The notes under the pieces: model-generated
Told to the model about the DNA's origin: nothing
Seen by the model: the letters and a program-made list of their open reading frames with translations, nothing else
Databases searched by the model: none
Shown here: one piece after another, positions 1 through 9,376 of the stretch
Position numbering within the stretch: position 1 is the first letter of the stretch
Layout of the letters: each line of letters starts with the position of its first letter
Program-made: the position numbers and the translations under genes
Source of the DNA: CAYWNA01 sp964459305
GTDB taxonomy: Bacteria; Planctomycetota; Planctomycetia; Pirellulales; Pirellulaceae
Length of the DNA: 62,833 nucleotides
Reading direction: 5' to 3'
Assembly (NCBI GenBank): GCA_964459305.1
Contig: CAYWNA010000048.1
Location: 1-62,833, forward strand

Positions 1-350
1 GCCAATGGCGTGGGGATCGCCGCCCCCCGTGTCGGACTCACCCCACCACCCCCCGGCTGGAACCCACCCCCACGTCGCAATCAGAGTTCTGTCCGGCGCG
101 TCACCATCGGGCGCCGGGCAACAGAGGAGATTCTATCATGAATTCGGCAACATCCAAGAAACAGGACGAACATTCGGCGAAAAGCAAAAAGTCGGTTTGC
201 GAGTTTGCCGTAAGCCGAAGGTGTTCTGTCACATAGCCCAGAATTGCGGAGATACCCGGAGGAGCGAGACGCCGTGACACGTAGTAGATTTCGCTGAAGA
301 GGTCGTGTCGCCCGTAGTACCTCGACGTAAGGCAACTCGCAACGAATAGC

Positions 351-432
351 CTACCCGTAGCCGAACTCGCCAGAGTTTGGTTGACTCTTCATTGACCAAA
401 GTCTGGCGACTTCGGCTACAAGACGTGGGTAG
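351..432. repeat. Dispersed inverted repeat, family A, copy 1
   Basis: The left arm at 357-381 and right arm at 395-419 are reverse complements over 25 nt with two mismatches, around a 13-nt spacer. The flanks ctaccc (351-356) and gggtag (427-432) extend the stem. The core tcgccag/ctggcga recurs in the inverted repeat at 54813-54868, so this is one family with at least two copies here. It probably folds as a hairpin in RNA or single-stranded DNA. It resembles the mobile palindromic units scattered through planctomycete genomes, by recollection rather than a search. Confidence 0.75.
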
Positions 433-861
433 TTCATTTCCTGCGACTTGCCTAAGAGCCCTTCCTGAGTTCTGGTGACTTTGCGTACGACCACGCAACT
501 CAGGGTAGCTGCGCAATCCTGCGATGTCTCTGAACAGTCGGTTGCCGGAAACGCGCGCTGCCCAGATTGTATTCACACCGCTTTTTCTTGTATTCTATCC
601 AAGAGAGAATTGGCGAAAGAGCGAGAATTGGGACTGCTCGTTGATACTCCGAAAGACTCGTACGTGCTGACAAGACGGACACGATGGTCCGCAGCTTTGA
701 TGTCACCGCTTTGACAGCCGACGCAGATAGAGCAGTCGAGGGCAGGTATTTGGTAGTGTGACTATTGCGGTTGGCAACGGCTCATGGATTCGACCTAACG
801 CGACATGGACACTCGCACCACGGTAGCTGGATTCGCAAGAATTCAGGCGAGTCGGTTCAGT

Positions 862-881
862 CTGAATTCTCGCGAATTCAG
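862..881. repeat. Small perfect hairpin upstream of the secreted protein gene
   Basis: Two 8-nt arms, ctgaattc (862-869) and gaattcag (874-881), are perfectly complementary around a tcgc loop, roughly 105 nt before the start at 988. Another gaattcag lies just upstream near 840. It could be an operator or a 5' UTR hairpin. No regulator can be named from the sequence. Confidence 0.4.
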
Positions 882-987
882 TTGCAGATTCACATGGATT
901 CGATGCCATATGGAGTGGGCGCCGCCCACTGATCTCAACATTTCTCGGTGGGCGTACCCACCGTACGCAGAATTGGAGAATGGAATC

Positions 988-3900
988 ATGCGTCTTCTGT
1001 GCATTTGTCTGACCATGCTGTGCGCTGCCTTGCCATTAGCGGCTTCTGACAACCCGTGTACGAACGGATCGTTCGAAGAACTGGCTCCGAACGAATTTCC
1101 GGTCGACTGGGCGCCGGTGGGAACTCAAGTGGAAGTGACCGCTGACGCCCACAGCGGCGACCGCGCATTGCGACTCGTCAGAACCGCGGAGACCGAGACG
1201 GGCGAAACGGGACTCAACCGGGCCTACAATCCCAGTTCCGAGAATGGCGGCGCAATGATCGGCCATCTCCGGGGCGGCATCAACTTCTGGTACAAGGGCG
1301 TCTCGGCGCAGAACGCGCAGTTGTCCGTGTTTGCCATACCGATGAACAAGGAACACACCGAGGGCACCGGATCGGCACGAGCACAGTTCGCCGTACCCAT
1401 CTCGCACATCGGCGACGGCCAGTGGCATCAAGCGAGCCTGAAATACGATTTCACCGACAACGCGAAAGCCCGCTGGGTACAGTTTGCCGCACGGATTGTG
1501 GGCACAGCCGGCGAACTGTTGCTGGACGACATCTCGCATGTCGAGCGAGTAGGCGTGATATTGAGAATGGGTACAGTGCGGCTGGAAGAGGATCCCGATC
1601 GGCCAGGCGAGCGATGTACGATTCGTGCCACGATCGAAAATGCGGGCGACGCGGGTGCCCACGATGTTCGCGCGGCGATTGAGCTTCCCGCCGGCTTGCG
1701 AACGACGTCCGATACCTTGTCCCTGAGCAGTCTTGAGCCGGACGATGTCAAGCGGGCCGTATGGACTGTCGACGGTAGTCGGACTGAGCCTCAGACATTC
1801 CACATCAGTGCCAAGTCGGGAGACGTCAAGGCGGACACTTCCTTTGAACTCTCATCAGGCTTGGCGATCCGCAGTTTCGGACCGGTGGCACCGGTGGGCG
1901 CTGTTGGCGAACCGGCGATTGTCGAATGCATCCTAGAGAATACCGGCGACGTTTTCGTCAGGAACCCGGCTGCCGAGTTTTCGATGGGCGAAGAAACCGC
2001 GAAAAAAGCGGTAGACAATATCCCACCAGGACGATCTGTGGCGCTGCGAGTCAGTTTTGTGCCGCCGAAGCAGTCGCTGGACGTGAAGACGACGGTCATA
2101 GCCCGGGCGGAGAACGTAACCGAGGAACTGAGGGCCCACAGCAGCTTGGTCGTTGGCGCTTCGGAGGACCTGCCCGCGTCGACCGGAAATCCGATAGCAA
2201 TGGTGAAAGATAATCTGGTGCTGCTGGCAAACAAGTACGTCCGATTGGCTTTTCGTCGAAACGAGTTTGGATTCGGCCCTGCCGAACTGTCTGTCGTCCG
2301 GCACGGAAGTTGGCGCACCGTCGCGTGGCTCCCACGGCTGTGCCGGTTCGTCTATCGAGACGCTGATGGCGGGCGAGTCGAAAGAACGGTTGCCTCGAAA
2401 GAGCCGCCTCAAATCACATCCTCCAGGCAGGGGAGACTCGTGTTTCAGTGGTCCGAGCTCGGTAACGATGGCGCCCGGTGGAGCGGCAGCGTGACCTTCG
2501 AATTATCGCGTGGGCAAAAAGAGATCGCTACGAAATATGAAATCCGTTGCGACAAACCGCGCGAACTGTTGGCATTCGACGGGCCGATGCTGTACGCGCT
2601 CCAGCGCGACGAGGCCGTATTCCCCGGGCTGGAATGGCTGGTCGACGACGAGGTGTCCTCCAGTGCGCTGGACATCGCCGAGGACCATCCCGATCGCGTG
2701 CGACGCGTCGTGCATCCGAACATGATCACCATTCCTGCGATCGGCATCCACGGCGACGGCGGTACCGTTGGACTCCTTTGGGACATTCACCAGAAATGGG
2801 ATGGCCAGCGCGACCGACCCTCGGCGATTTTCGCATCGCCCGATCGGTTCGGGCATCAGCGGTCGCATCTGGCCGGCCTGTTCCTGCCGGCGGTTCCTGA
2901 GTTTGTTGAGCCAAATACTTGCGAGGCCACCAAGCCCTACCCGCTGGAGGCCGGCGGGTCGCTACGAATCGAGGCGACCATCTACGCCGACGCCATGGCG
3001 GACAGCCCGCTCGCCGCCATTGATCGCTGGGTCCGGAAGCACGGCTTTCCCAAGCCGGCTCGTCTGCCTCGCGGCTCCTACGATCGCGAGATTCAATTTT
3101 CCATGCAAGCCTACCTCAGTTCGCTTTGGGTGCCGGAGACCGACGAATGGTGGTTGACCAAAGGACACGGTTTGATGTCCAAAACCGGTCGGCCGCGTAG
3201 TTTTGCCGCCGACTTGCTGGTTGGATCGATCGTGTGCCCGGGCGCCGAGGTCCGAAAGCGATGTCGCGCCCGCGCCGAGGAAGTGGTAGCGATTATCGGC
3301 GGCGAGCGGCGCCTTGACATGGTACGTTTCGGACGCCGGACGGATTTGGCCTTCGCAAATCCCGGCCCTGCGGCCCGATTGCTGTCGTCGCGGGAAGAGG
3401 ATGGCAGTTGGAGATTCGATGCCGATCAACAACACGAAGAGGGACCGTTTGTGGGACGCGACTACTACGATCTCGGCCCGGACAATGCCGTGGAAATCGG
3501 CACGTGTGCCCGCAATGCGTTCGAGGTCCTGCGATATGCCCGAATCGCTGGCGACTGGGAAGCGTTTGACAAGATTCAGCGTACGCTCAGTCTAATGGAG
3601 ACTTTCCGAGTGCCGCGCGCGGCGCAAGCTTGGGAAGTACCCGTACACACGCCCGACGTATTGGCCGCAGCCGACGCCGTCGATGCCTTCGTCGAGGCGT
3701 ATCGGTTCAGCGGCAACCGGCGCTGGCTCCAAGACGCCGTCAAATGGGCCCAGCGAGGGCTGCCATTCATCTATATGTGGGAGGACCGCGAAAAACCGTT
3801 TCTGGTGGGCGCGAGCATTCCTGTGTTTGGGGCGACGTGGCACCAAGGCTCTTGGTTCGGCCGTCCCGTGCAGTGGAACGGCCTGCGTTACGCCGGCGCG

Positions 3901-4884
3901 TTGCTGAAGCTGGCCGAGTACGACAAGAGCTATCCGTGGCGGCAAATCGCCGAGACGGTGATTCGATCGGCCATTCATCAGCAGGCCCCTGCGGGCAAGG
4001 ACGTCGCTTTGTGGCCTGACGCCATCAGCGCGATCGATTCGCAGAAGTCGGCTTGGATTTTCGGCCCGCAGCAGATCATCCAAAACGTGCTGAAACTGAC
4101 TGGACGCGACGCGGAGCCCAAGACCGTGATCGTGGGCGAAGGACGCAAGGGAATCCACATCACGACAACGGCTTCCCTGCCCCGCGTTGGCCGCCTGGGC
4201 AATTCGCTTGTTTTCGACGTTTCCTATCCGTCGGGCGAGGAGGGCGTGGTGCTGGTGTCGAACATCGGCCGGCCCGTCACGGTAAAGGTCGACGACCATC
4301 CGGTTGCCGAGCGGACGAATATCGAACGGGAACCAGAGCCCTGCTGGCGATACGATGCGGGCAACGCCTTCCTGTCGGTTCGGGTGAACAAAGACGGTAT
4401 AACGACGATCCGTGTCGATGGGGGCGGGTTTCGTGAGGTGCGTCGATTGCCGTGGCTCGCCGAAAGGATCGCATTCGAATTCGATGACTCCCGGGACGGC
4501 TGGCTACCGTCAAACGACATTGCGGATCTGTTGCCTCGCAGCGGTCAGCTCGCCGGAAAGATCGCCGGGGCGGATCCCTACTTGGTGCGGAGTCCGGCCC
4601 GCGTCCCGGGCCGTGCCGACGAAGTGTTGCGTCTGCGCATGAGACTGACGGCGGGATCGGGCGGTCAATTCTTCTGGACGACGGAGTCGTCACCCGACTT
4701 TGATGAAGAGAAATCGTTGCGGTTCGCCGTGATTGCCGATCGTGAGTTCCATGAGTACCGCCTGCCAGTGGGCCACCATCCAATGTGGTCGGGCCAGACG
4801 ATCACGGCGATCCGCCTGGATCCCACGGGCGGTGTCGCCAGCGGCGAATTCGCCCTGGACTACCTCCGTGCAGAAACGCCATGA
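988..4884 (+). CDS. Very large secreted protein, CARDB-like and six-hairpin-like domains
   Basis: About 1298 residues. The ATG at 988 is chosen because it opens a clean Sec signal peptide (MRLLCICLTMLCAALPLAAS) and has an upstream ggag; the frame is open further upstream but without signal character. Residues ~25-190 look like a carbohydrate-binding beta-sandwich, with segments such as GGINFWYKG and LLLDDISHVE. Residues ~195-390 contain two CARDB/NEW3-like repeats, with phrases like 'ATIENAGDAGAHDV' and 'ECILENTGDVFV'. The ~400-1150 region, rich in aromatic residues, resembles an alpha/alpha-barrel glycan-active protein. A last beta-sandwich-like part begins at 'FEFDDSRDGW'. I do not recognise a catalytic residue set; a role in extracellular polysaccharide handling is inference. 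Confidence 0.8.
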   Translation: MRLLCICLTMLCAALPLAASDNPCTNGSFEELAPNEFPVDWAPVGTQVEVTADAHSGDRALRLVRTAETETGETGLNRAYNPSSENGGAMIGHLRGGINFWYKGVSAQNAQLSVFAIPMNKEHTEGTGSARAQFAVPISHIGDGQWHQASLKYDFTDNAKARWVQFAARIVGTAGELLLDDISHVERVGVILRMGTVRLEEDPDRPGERCTIRATIENAGDAGAHDVRAAIELPAGLRTTSDTLSLSSLEPDDVKRAVWTVDGSRTEPQTFHISAKSGDVKADTSFELSSGLAIRSFGPVAPVGAVGEPAIVECILENTGDVFVRNPAAEFSMGEETAKKAVDNIPPGRSVALRVSFVPPKQSLDVKTTVIARAENVTEELRAHSSLVVGASEDLPASTGNPIAMVKDNLVLLANKYVRLAFRRNEFGFGPAELSVVRHGSWRTVAWLPRLCRFVYRDADGGRVERTVASKEPPQITSSRQGRLVFQWSELGNDGARWSGSVTFELSRGQKEIATKYEIRCDKPRELLAFDGPMLYALQRDEAVFPGLEWLVDDEVSSSALDIAEDHPDRVRRVVHPNMITIPAIGIHGDGGTVGLLWDIHQKWDGQRDRPSAIFASPDRFGHQRSHLAGLFLPAVPEFVEPNTCEATKPYPLEAGGSLRIEATIYADAMADSPLAAIDRWVRKHGFPKPARLPRGSYDREIQFSMQAYLSSLWVPETDEWWLTKGHGLMSKTGRPRSFAADLLVGSIVCPGAEVRKRCRARAEEVVAIIGGERRLDMVRFGRRTDLAFANPGPAARLLSSREEDGSWRFDADQQHEEGPFVGRDYYDLGPDNAVEIGTCARNAFEVLRYARIAGDWEAFDKIQRTLSLMETFRVPRAAQAWEVPVHTPDVLAAADAVDAFVEAYRFSGNRRWLQDAVKWAQRGLPFIYMWEDREKPFLVGASIPVFGATWHQGSWFGRPVQWNGLRYAGALLKLAEYDKSYPWRQIAETVIRSAIHQQAPAGKDVALWPDAISAIDSQKSAWIFGPQQIIQNVLKLTGRDAEPKTVIVGEGRKGIHITTTASLPRVGRLGNSLVFDVSYPSGEEGVVLVSNIGRPVTVKVDDHPVAERTNIEREPEPCWRYDAGNAFLSVRVNKDGITTIRVDGGGFREVRRLPWLAERIAFEFDDSRDGWLPSNDIADLLPRSGQLAGKIAGADPYLVRSPARVPGRADEVLRLRMRLTAGSGGQFFWTTESSPDFDEEKSLRFAVIADREFHEYRLPVGHHPMWSGQTITAIRLDPTGGVASGEFALDYLRAETP

Positions 4885-4920
4885 GTGCGCCCGCGATTGG
4901 TGGCTCCGCACGACAGTCAT

Positions 4921-5000
4921 CGTTTAACCGCAAGCCGGAGGCGTGCGCGTAATCCGCTGGCCAGGCATAATCGCGCTCGCCTCCGGCTTGCGGTTAAACG
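4921..5000. repeat. Perfect 23-bp inverted repeat between convergent genes, family B copy 1
   Basis: Positions 4921-4943 and 4978-5000 are perfect reverse complements, and the stem continues inward for five more pairs after one mismatch. It sits exactly between two converging genes, so it may serve as a bidirectional terminator, although no T-run follows. Single-arm relatives occur at 39641-39671 and 47406-47436. The element reads like a mobile palindromic unit that settled in an intergenic gap. Confidence 0.85.
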
Positions 5001-5006
5001 GATACT

Positions 5007-6698
5007 TCACGCTTGGTACACGGGCATACCGGCGAGGTAAGTTGCTTGAGGTTCCATTGCGGCGGCGTCCTGACCGGTGCGGACCTTTTCTAGATCATTC
5101 TTCCAGATCACGAAATCGGCATGTTTGCCGGGAGCGAGCGAGCCAAGTTCGTCTTCGTCGAAAGCTGCGTAGGCGCTGCCCGTGGTGTGATGACGGAGGG
5201 CGTCCTGGAACGAAACGGCCTCAGTCGCATCAAGCTGGCGATGCCGAGCGGTTTTTCGGGCCATGGCGGAACGGATGCTGTCCATTGGCGAGTGAGAAGG
5301 AAAGGCCGGAACGTCGGCTCCGTAGGCCAGTCGGACTCCTTCGCGATCGAAAGTCTGCACGGGGACCATCGTATCCACGAGTTGCCTGCGGCCGGTTCCC
5401 AGCTTCTGAAGTATGTCTTCCGCACGGACTTCGAGGAAGTTGGGTTGCACACACACGGGAACTCCCAGGTCGGCAGCCCGGCGAATCGAGTCCACATTGC
5501 GGAATAGGAAATGCTCGATGCGATGACGGCGACGGCGGCACTCGGCGGTGGAACCGGCGGCCTTGGCAAAGGCGTCCAGCGTCCAGTCCACACCTTTGTC
5601 GCCGACGGCGTGAACGTCGGCCTGCAGGTCGGCATTGTGAATGATGGCAACGATCTGATTGAACAGCGGCTGAGGGTGCATGGGAACGGCCATGTGACGG
5701 TGTCGGGCGGGTACGTCGTACATCAGCGCGTAACCATCGACGGCCAGCTTGACTCCCTGCAGCCTCACCTGTGGCCCGCGGTAACGGCGGACCCTCTCGA
5801 CCAGAAGCCTGCAGGCCTCCAGGTTCTTCGCGTACGGATAGACTCGTACTCGACAGGGCAGTCTGCCGGACTGTTCCAAACGCACGTACGCCATTGCGTA
5901 TTGAGGATGACAGAAATTGTCGTGGATGCAGGTCACGCCTTGGCGAGCGAACTGCTCCAGACCCCACGCGGCACAGTCGATCCGTTCGTTCAGATCCAGC
6001 TTGGGCTGGTACACCGAGTAAATGGCCGGATAGTGGATCAGCACGCCGTCCGGCAGGCCGGTGAGTCGGTCTCGCAGGTACAGTCCTCCGTACGGGTCTT
6101 TCACGTCTGCACTCAGCAGGTTCGCTTTGCGAAGCGCCAACGTGTTGGCCACGCCAAACTGTCCGCCCCAGTGGATGATCAGCACGGGATGTCCCGGCGC
6201 CGCTTCGTCCAATTCCCATCGGCGAGGAAACCGCCCCTCGCGGAATTCGGTGAATCCTCGCCCCACAATCCACTCGCCGGCCGGTTTCTCTCTGGCTGCC
6301 TTGGCCAGTTCGCTGTTGAGCGTGTCGAACGACGTGACCGTTGGGGGGCGAAGCTGCACGTATTTCAACTGCATCTGCCCAAAACCAATCGCGTGGCTGT
6401 GAGCGTCGATCAGGCCCGGGGTGACGTGTTTGCCAGCCAGCTCAATCGTCTTCGTGCTTGGAGAGATGTATGTCTTGATTTGTTCGTCCGAGCCGACAGC
6501 CTGGATCCGACCACCTCGCACGGCGAGTGCCCCGGCGCGCGGGCTGCTATCGTCCATCGTGAGAATTGTCCCGCCGATCAGCACCAATTCGGCAGAAGGG
6601 GCTTGGGCAGCGGGGGCCGGCCTTCGCTCGCCCATGGCTGCACCGGCCAGCGCGCCGACGGTCAATTTGATCACGGCCCTGCGATGTATTTTCCGCAT
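5007..6698 (-). CDS. Exported amidohydrolase, YtcJ-like
   Basis: About 563 residues, the usual size for YtcJ-type metal-dependent amidohydrolases. The N-terminus has a twin-arginine-type leader (HRRAVIKLTVGALAGAAM), which suggests folded export. The HxH metal ligands are visible in 'HVTPGLIDAHSHAIGFG', near residue 95. Further family landmarks are 'GRGFTEFREGRFP', 'HAVGDKGVDWTLDAF' with a ligand histidine, 'RRHRIEHFLF', and 'LAYGADVPAFPSHSP' with the aspartate region, ending in the typical 'GSLAPGKHADFVIWKNDL'. The start is the ATG at 6698; an in-frame GTG lies nine bases upstream. The substrate is unknown; the family acts on amide or ester bonds such as N-acyl or carbamate compounds. Confidence 0.9.
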   Translation of the reverse strand: MRKIHRRAVIKLTVGALAGAAMGERRPAPAAQAPSAELVLIGGTILTMDDSSPRAGALAVRGGRIQAVGSDEQIKTYISPSTKTIELAGKHVTPGLIDAHSHAIGFGQMQLKYVQLRPPTVTSFDTLNSELAKAAREKPAGEWIVGRGFTEFREGRFPRRWELDEAAPGHPVLIIHWGGQFGVANTLALRKANLLSADVKDPYGGLYLRDRLTGLPDGVLIHYPAIYSVYQPKLDLNERIDCAAWGLEQFARQGVTCIHDNFCHPQYAMAYVRLEQSGRLPCRVRVYPYAKNLEACRLLVERVRRYRGPQVRLQGVKLAVDGYALMYDVPARHRHMAVPMHPQPLFNQIVAIIHNADLQADVHAVGDKGVDWTLDAFAKAAGSTAECRRRRHRIEHFLFRNVDSIRRAADLGVPVCVQPNFLEVRAEDILQKLGTGRRQLVDTMVPVQTFDREGVRLAYGADVPAFPSHSPMDSIRSAMARKTARHRQLDATEAVSFQDALRHHTTGSAYAAFDEDELGSLAPGKHADFVIWKNDLEKVRTGQDAAAMEPQATYLAGMPVYQA

Positions 6699-6865
6699 GG
6701 TCTTCACTCTTCTTCTGCTCGTTGTACCCTCTTCAGGCGGAAAATGCGATAGGCCGGCGCGATATCCTCGATACGTCCGGACACTGAGATTCCCGTTCCG
6801 GCCCTTTCCTACTACAATTTAGAATCAAGGCATTGGGGGCACCTTTGTAACACAGAAAACACGTT

Positions 6866-9169
6866 ATGTCCGACGAGTTCGATCCATACTACAAATGGCT
6901 TGCGATTCCGCCAAAGCTGCAACCGCCAAACCACTATCGTCTGTTGGGCGTCGAGCTGTTCGAGACCGATTTGGATGTAATTGACGCCGCGGCCAATCAG
7001 CGGATGGCTTATGTGCAAGGCTTGGCATCGGGTGAACATGGCGAGCTGTCTCAGAAGCTACTCAATGAACTTGCTGCGGCGCGGGTCTGCCTGACCGACG
7101 TCGAGGAAAAAGCGGCATACGATGCGACGCTGAAAGACCAGCCTGAGGCAACCAAAGAGAAACCGAAACAAGCGGACCACCAGACTCCTGACGACGAAGA
7201 ACCGTCCCGGGAGGCGGTCGAAGACGCGAGCCGGCAGACGCATGACGATCCGACGCCTCCGCCCACCCCGATTGCCCCTCCAAAAGCCGAACCACCATCG
7301 GCCGCCATTGCGGTGGCGGCGCCAAATGCACAAACACCTCCGCCTCCTCCGCCTTCAAACGCTGTCGATCACGAACGGGCTGGGTCGGAACCGCCCGCCA
7401 TCGACTCTGGCGCGACGGGGCCGCCACCGGTTGCGGCAAAGCGACCGATCGAGACGACGGTGCCTGTCGTCAAGCCTTCGGAGGGCAAGCCGCCCTATCG
7501 CGCTGGCCAACGAAGGCAGGACCGCGGCAACCCCGCGTTGATAGTGGCGGGATCGGCGGTTGCAGTGTTAACACTGCTGGGTGCGATCTACGTCGCCACC
7601 GGCCAGTGGAGGAAGGCGCCGGCTGTAACGCAGGCAACCACCACGCCCGATCGACGTTCGCAGCGACCGAGCAGGACGGACGAGCCGAGCATGCCGGCCC
7701 AGTCGGTTCCCCCCAAACCGAAAGAACAGCCCAACGAGCACGTCCCAGCCGCCGGGCCGGCAACCGATTTCGCGGCGCCCAAACCGAAACTTCAGAACGA
7801 ACGCCTCTTGTCCAAGGGAGCCCCCGTTACCGAGGCCATGGCAGCGATGGCGGACGGCAACGTCGATCAGGCCCTCATTCACCTGGAGCAAGTGCTTCAA
7901 TCAGGCAACACACAGAACGTAACTTGGGCTCGCCAGCTTCTCGATCAGATAGACATTGCCTCTTCCGACTACAGAGCTCAGAAACTGCTGGAGCAGCTTT
8001 CCGACGAACAGTTGGAGCAACTGGCCGAGGGGAAAATCGAGGCACAAGTCGAAGGCGACCTCGACTACCGCGTACTCCGGCAGCGCTTTAAAGAGACTGT
8101 GAGACAAAACGTACCCGTTGTTCTTGAGCGTCGTAGAAAAATCCCGTCCGAAGCAAAGGGGGCAACGCCTGATAGACCCAATTCCCCTGGCGACACTGCG
8201 GCTAGCGACGACGGCATGCAGGCAAAGCCAAAGCCGGCGCAGCCCAAACAGATGGACCTCGATCCTGCGGCATTGCTGAAGAAACGTGGACTGACGAAGC
8301 GGGACGAATATTGGGTATTGGAGGGCGACGACGATTTGAAGGAAGGTGTCGCCCACCTCGCTCGCCAGGAGCGAGATTACAATGGCGCGTACGGAGCACT
8401 GCGGGAGATCGTCACCGCGTATGGCAATGCACGCAGACAACTTGCTGCAGCTGAGCGTAATGGCCAACCCGCTCTTGTGACTCAGGCGCGGATCGCCGGC
8501 ATTACTGCCGGACGCCGGTGCCGCGGGAGCCTCATGAACTACATGAAGGCGCGAAGCGACTTCACCGTCGCGTATCTGAGAACTGCAAATCGTGCGGAGG
8601 AGTTGCTGCGCAGATACCACGAATTCGAAGACGATCCCGATGTCCAAATAGCCTTGGGGCAACTCGCGGCGGCATCCAACACGCTCGGCCCGACTCCGGT
8701 CTTTCGCCAAAATCAGGGGCACATTCGCCAACACGAAGGTGAACTCCTCCGCGACACAACCTTGGGTGTCTTTGGCGACGATGACGGCGAGGACCTGCAC
8801 GTCCACGTGATCGTGAACGAACGCGCTTCCGAACTGTTGGCCTATCGTTCAAATGCCAAGTTCAATCTTGTCCCAGAGCAAGTGCTTCGAACGGCAGGAG
8901 TCGAGACCGAGAGTGAGCGAAAGGCCCGACTCAACATAGGCGGTGTTGAGTTTTCTGCAAACATGATTGTGATCCCGTCGTTGCGCATTGGGAATATCGT
9001 TAGCCGGAACGTGGAAGCCTACGTATTGCCGCCCGACAAAGCTGGCCTTCAGGGGTTCCTTCGGGACGATGCGTTTCCCGATCACAGGATCGATGTGAAA
9101 TCCGATGGAATTGTGGCCACGGTGAGAGCAATTCGCCGGAACGAGCTTGAACCTCGAATTCGAAACTGA
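6866..9169 (+). CDS. Membrane J-like protein with a degenerate retropepsin-like C-terminus
   Basis: 767 residues. Residues 1-91 contain the planctomycete signature 'YYKWLAIPPKLQPPNHYRLL' and a J-domain-like helical pattern ending 'CLTDVEEKAAYDATL', but no HPD tripeptide. A Pro/Ala-rich linker follows to ~220, then one transmembrane helix (~222-245, 'VAGSAVAVLTLLGAIYV'), then a helical region. From ~633 the pattern matches membrane-tethered retropepsin-like proteases, with 'IPSLRIGNIVSRNVEAYVLP' and 'GFLRDDAF'. Where the catalytic DTG/DSG should be, the protein has 'AYRSNAKFNLVP' (~residue 658), so proteolysis is unlikely. The gene converges on an Hsp70 operon, which invites a chaperone role; that link is inference. 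Confidence 0.85.
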   Translation: MSDEFDPYYKWLAIPPKLQPPNHYRLLGVELFETDLDVIDAAANQRMAYVQGLASGEHGELSQKLLNELAAARVCLTDVEEKAAYDATLKDQPEATKEKPKQADHQTPDDEEPSREAVEDASRQTHDDPTPPPTPIAPPKAEPPSAAIAVAAPNAQTPPPPPPSNAVDHERAGSEPPAIDSGATGPPPVAAKRPIETTVPVVKPSEGKPPYRAGQRRQDRGNPALIVAGSAVAVLTLLGAIYVATGQWRKAPAVTQATTTPDRRSQRPSRTDEPSMPAQSVPPKPKEQPNEHVPAAGPATDFAAPKPKLQNERLLSKGAPVTEAMAAMADGNVDQALIHLEQVLQSGNTQNVTWARQLLDQIDIASSDYRAQKLLEQLSDEQLEQLAEGKIEAQVEGDLDYRVLRQRFKETVRQNVPVVLERRRKIPSEAKGATPDRPNSPGDTAASDDGMQAKPKPAQPKQMDLDPAALLKKRGLTKRDEYWVLEGDDDLKEGVAHLARQERDYNGAYGALREIVTAYGNARRQLAAAERNGQPALVTQARIAGITAGRRCRGSLMNYMKARSDFTVAYLRTANRAEELLRRYHEFEDDPDVQIALGQLAAASNTLGPTPVFRQNQGHIRQHEGELLRDTTLGVFGDDDGEDLHVHVIVNERASELLAYRSNAKFNLVPEQVLRTAGVETESERKARLNIGGVEFSANMIVIPSLRIGNIVSRNVEAYVLPPDKAGLQGFLRDDAFPDHRIDVKSDGIVATVRAIRRNELEPRIRN

Positions 9170-9376
9170 GTTTCTTCCAGAGGCCTTCGGCCGCAGAAAA
9201 AATGCCTGAATTTCGCCGACCCGGCGGCGAAAGCGTTTGGGGGCGGATCGTCCATATGTCGTGCCCGCCATCACCTCCGGCCTCGGGGTGAACGAGGAAC
9301 TCACTTCGTCCGCGAGCCGAGAACTCTCAGTCATGACGCATACCGAACGCGGGCGGAGGAAGAGCAGCATCGGGCG
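9170..9376. other. Convergent intergenic gap
   Basis: This gap of about 207 nt separates the J-like gene from the Hsp70 gene, which face each other. It contains a 7-bp stem, ttcgccg/cggcgaa, around 9213-9232 that could help end transcription. No T-run is seen, so a Rho-independent terminator cannot be claimed. Confidence 0.35.

Larger units (their letters stand above)
1..987. other. Gene-poor left flank
   Basis: No convincing coding region is visible before the start codon at 988. Short open frames here have no recognisable motif and overlap each other on both strands. The stretch holds a long inverted repeat (351-432) and a small perfect hairpin (862-881), listed separately. It presumably carries the promoter of the large secreted protein that follows. 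Confidence 0.5.

Noticed and set aside
5511..6752. Long plus-strand open frame opposite the amidohydrolase
   Set aside because: The minus strand has complete amidohydrolase motifs. The opposite frame has none and is a composition effect.
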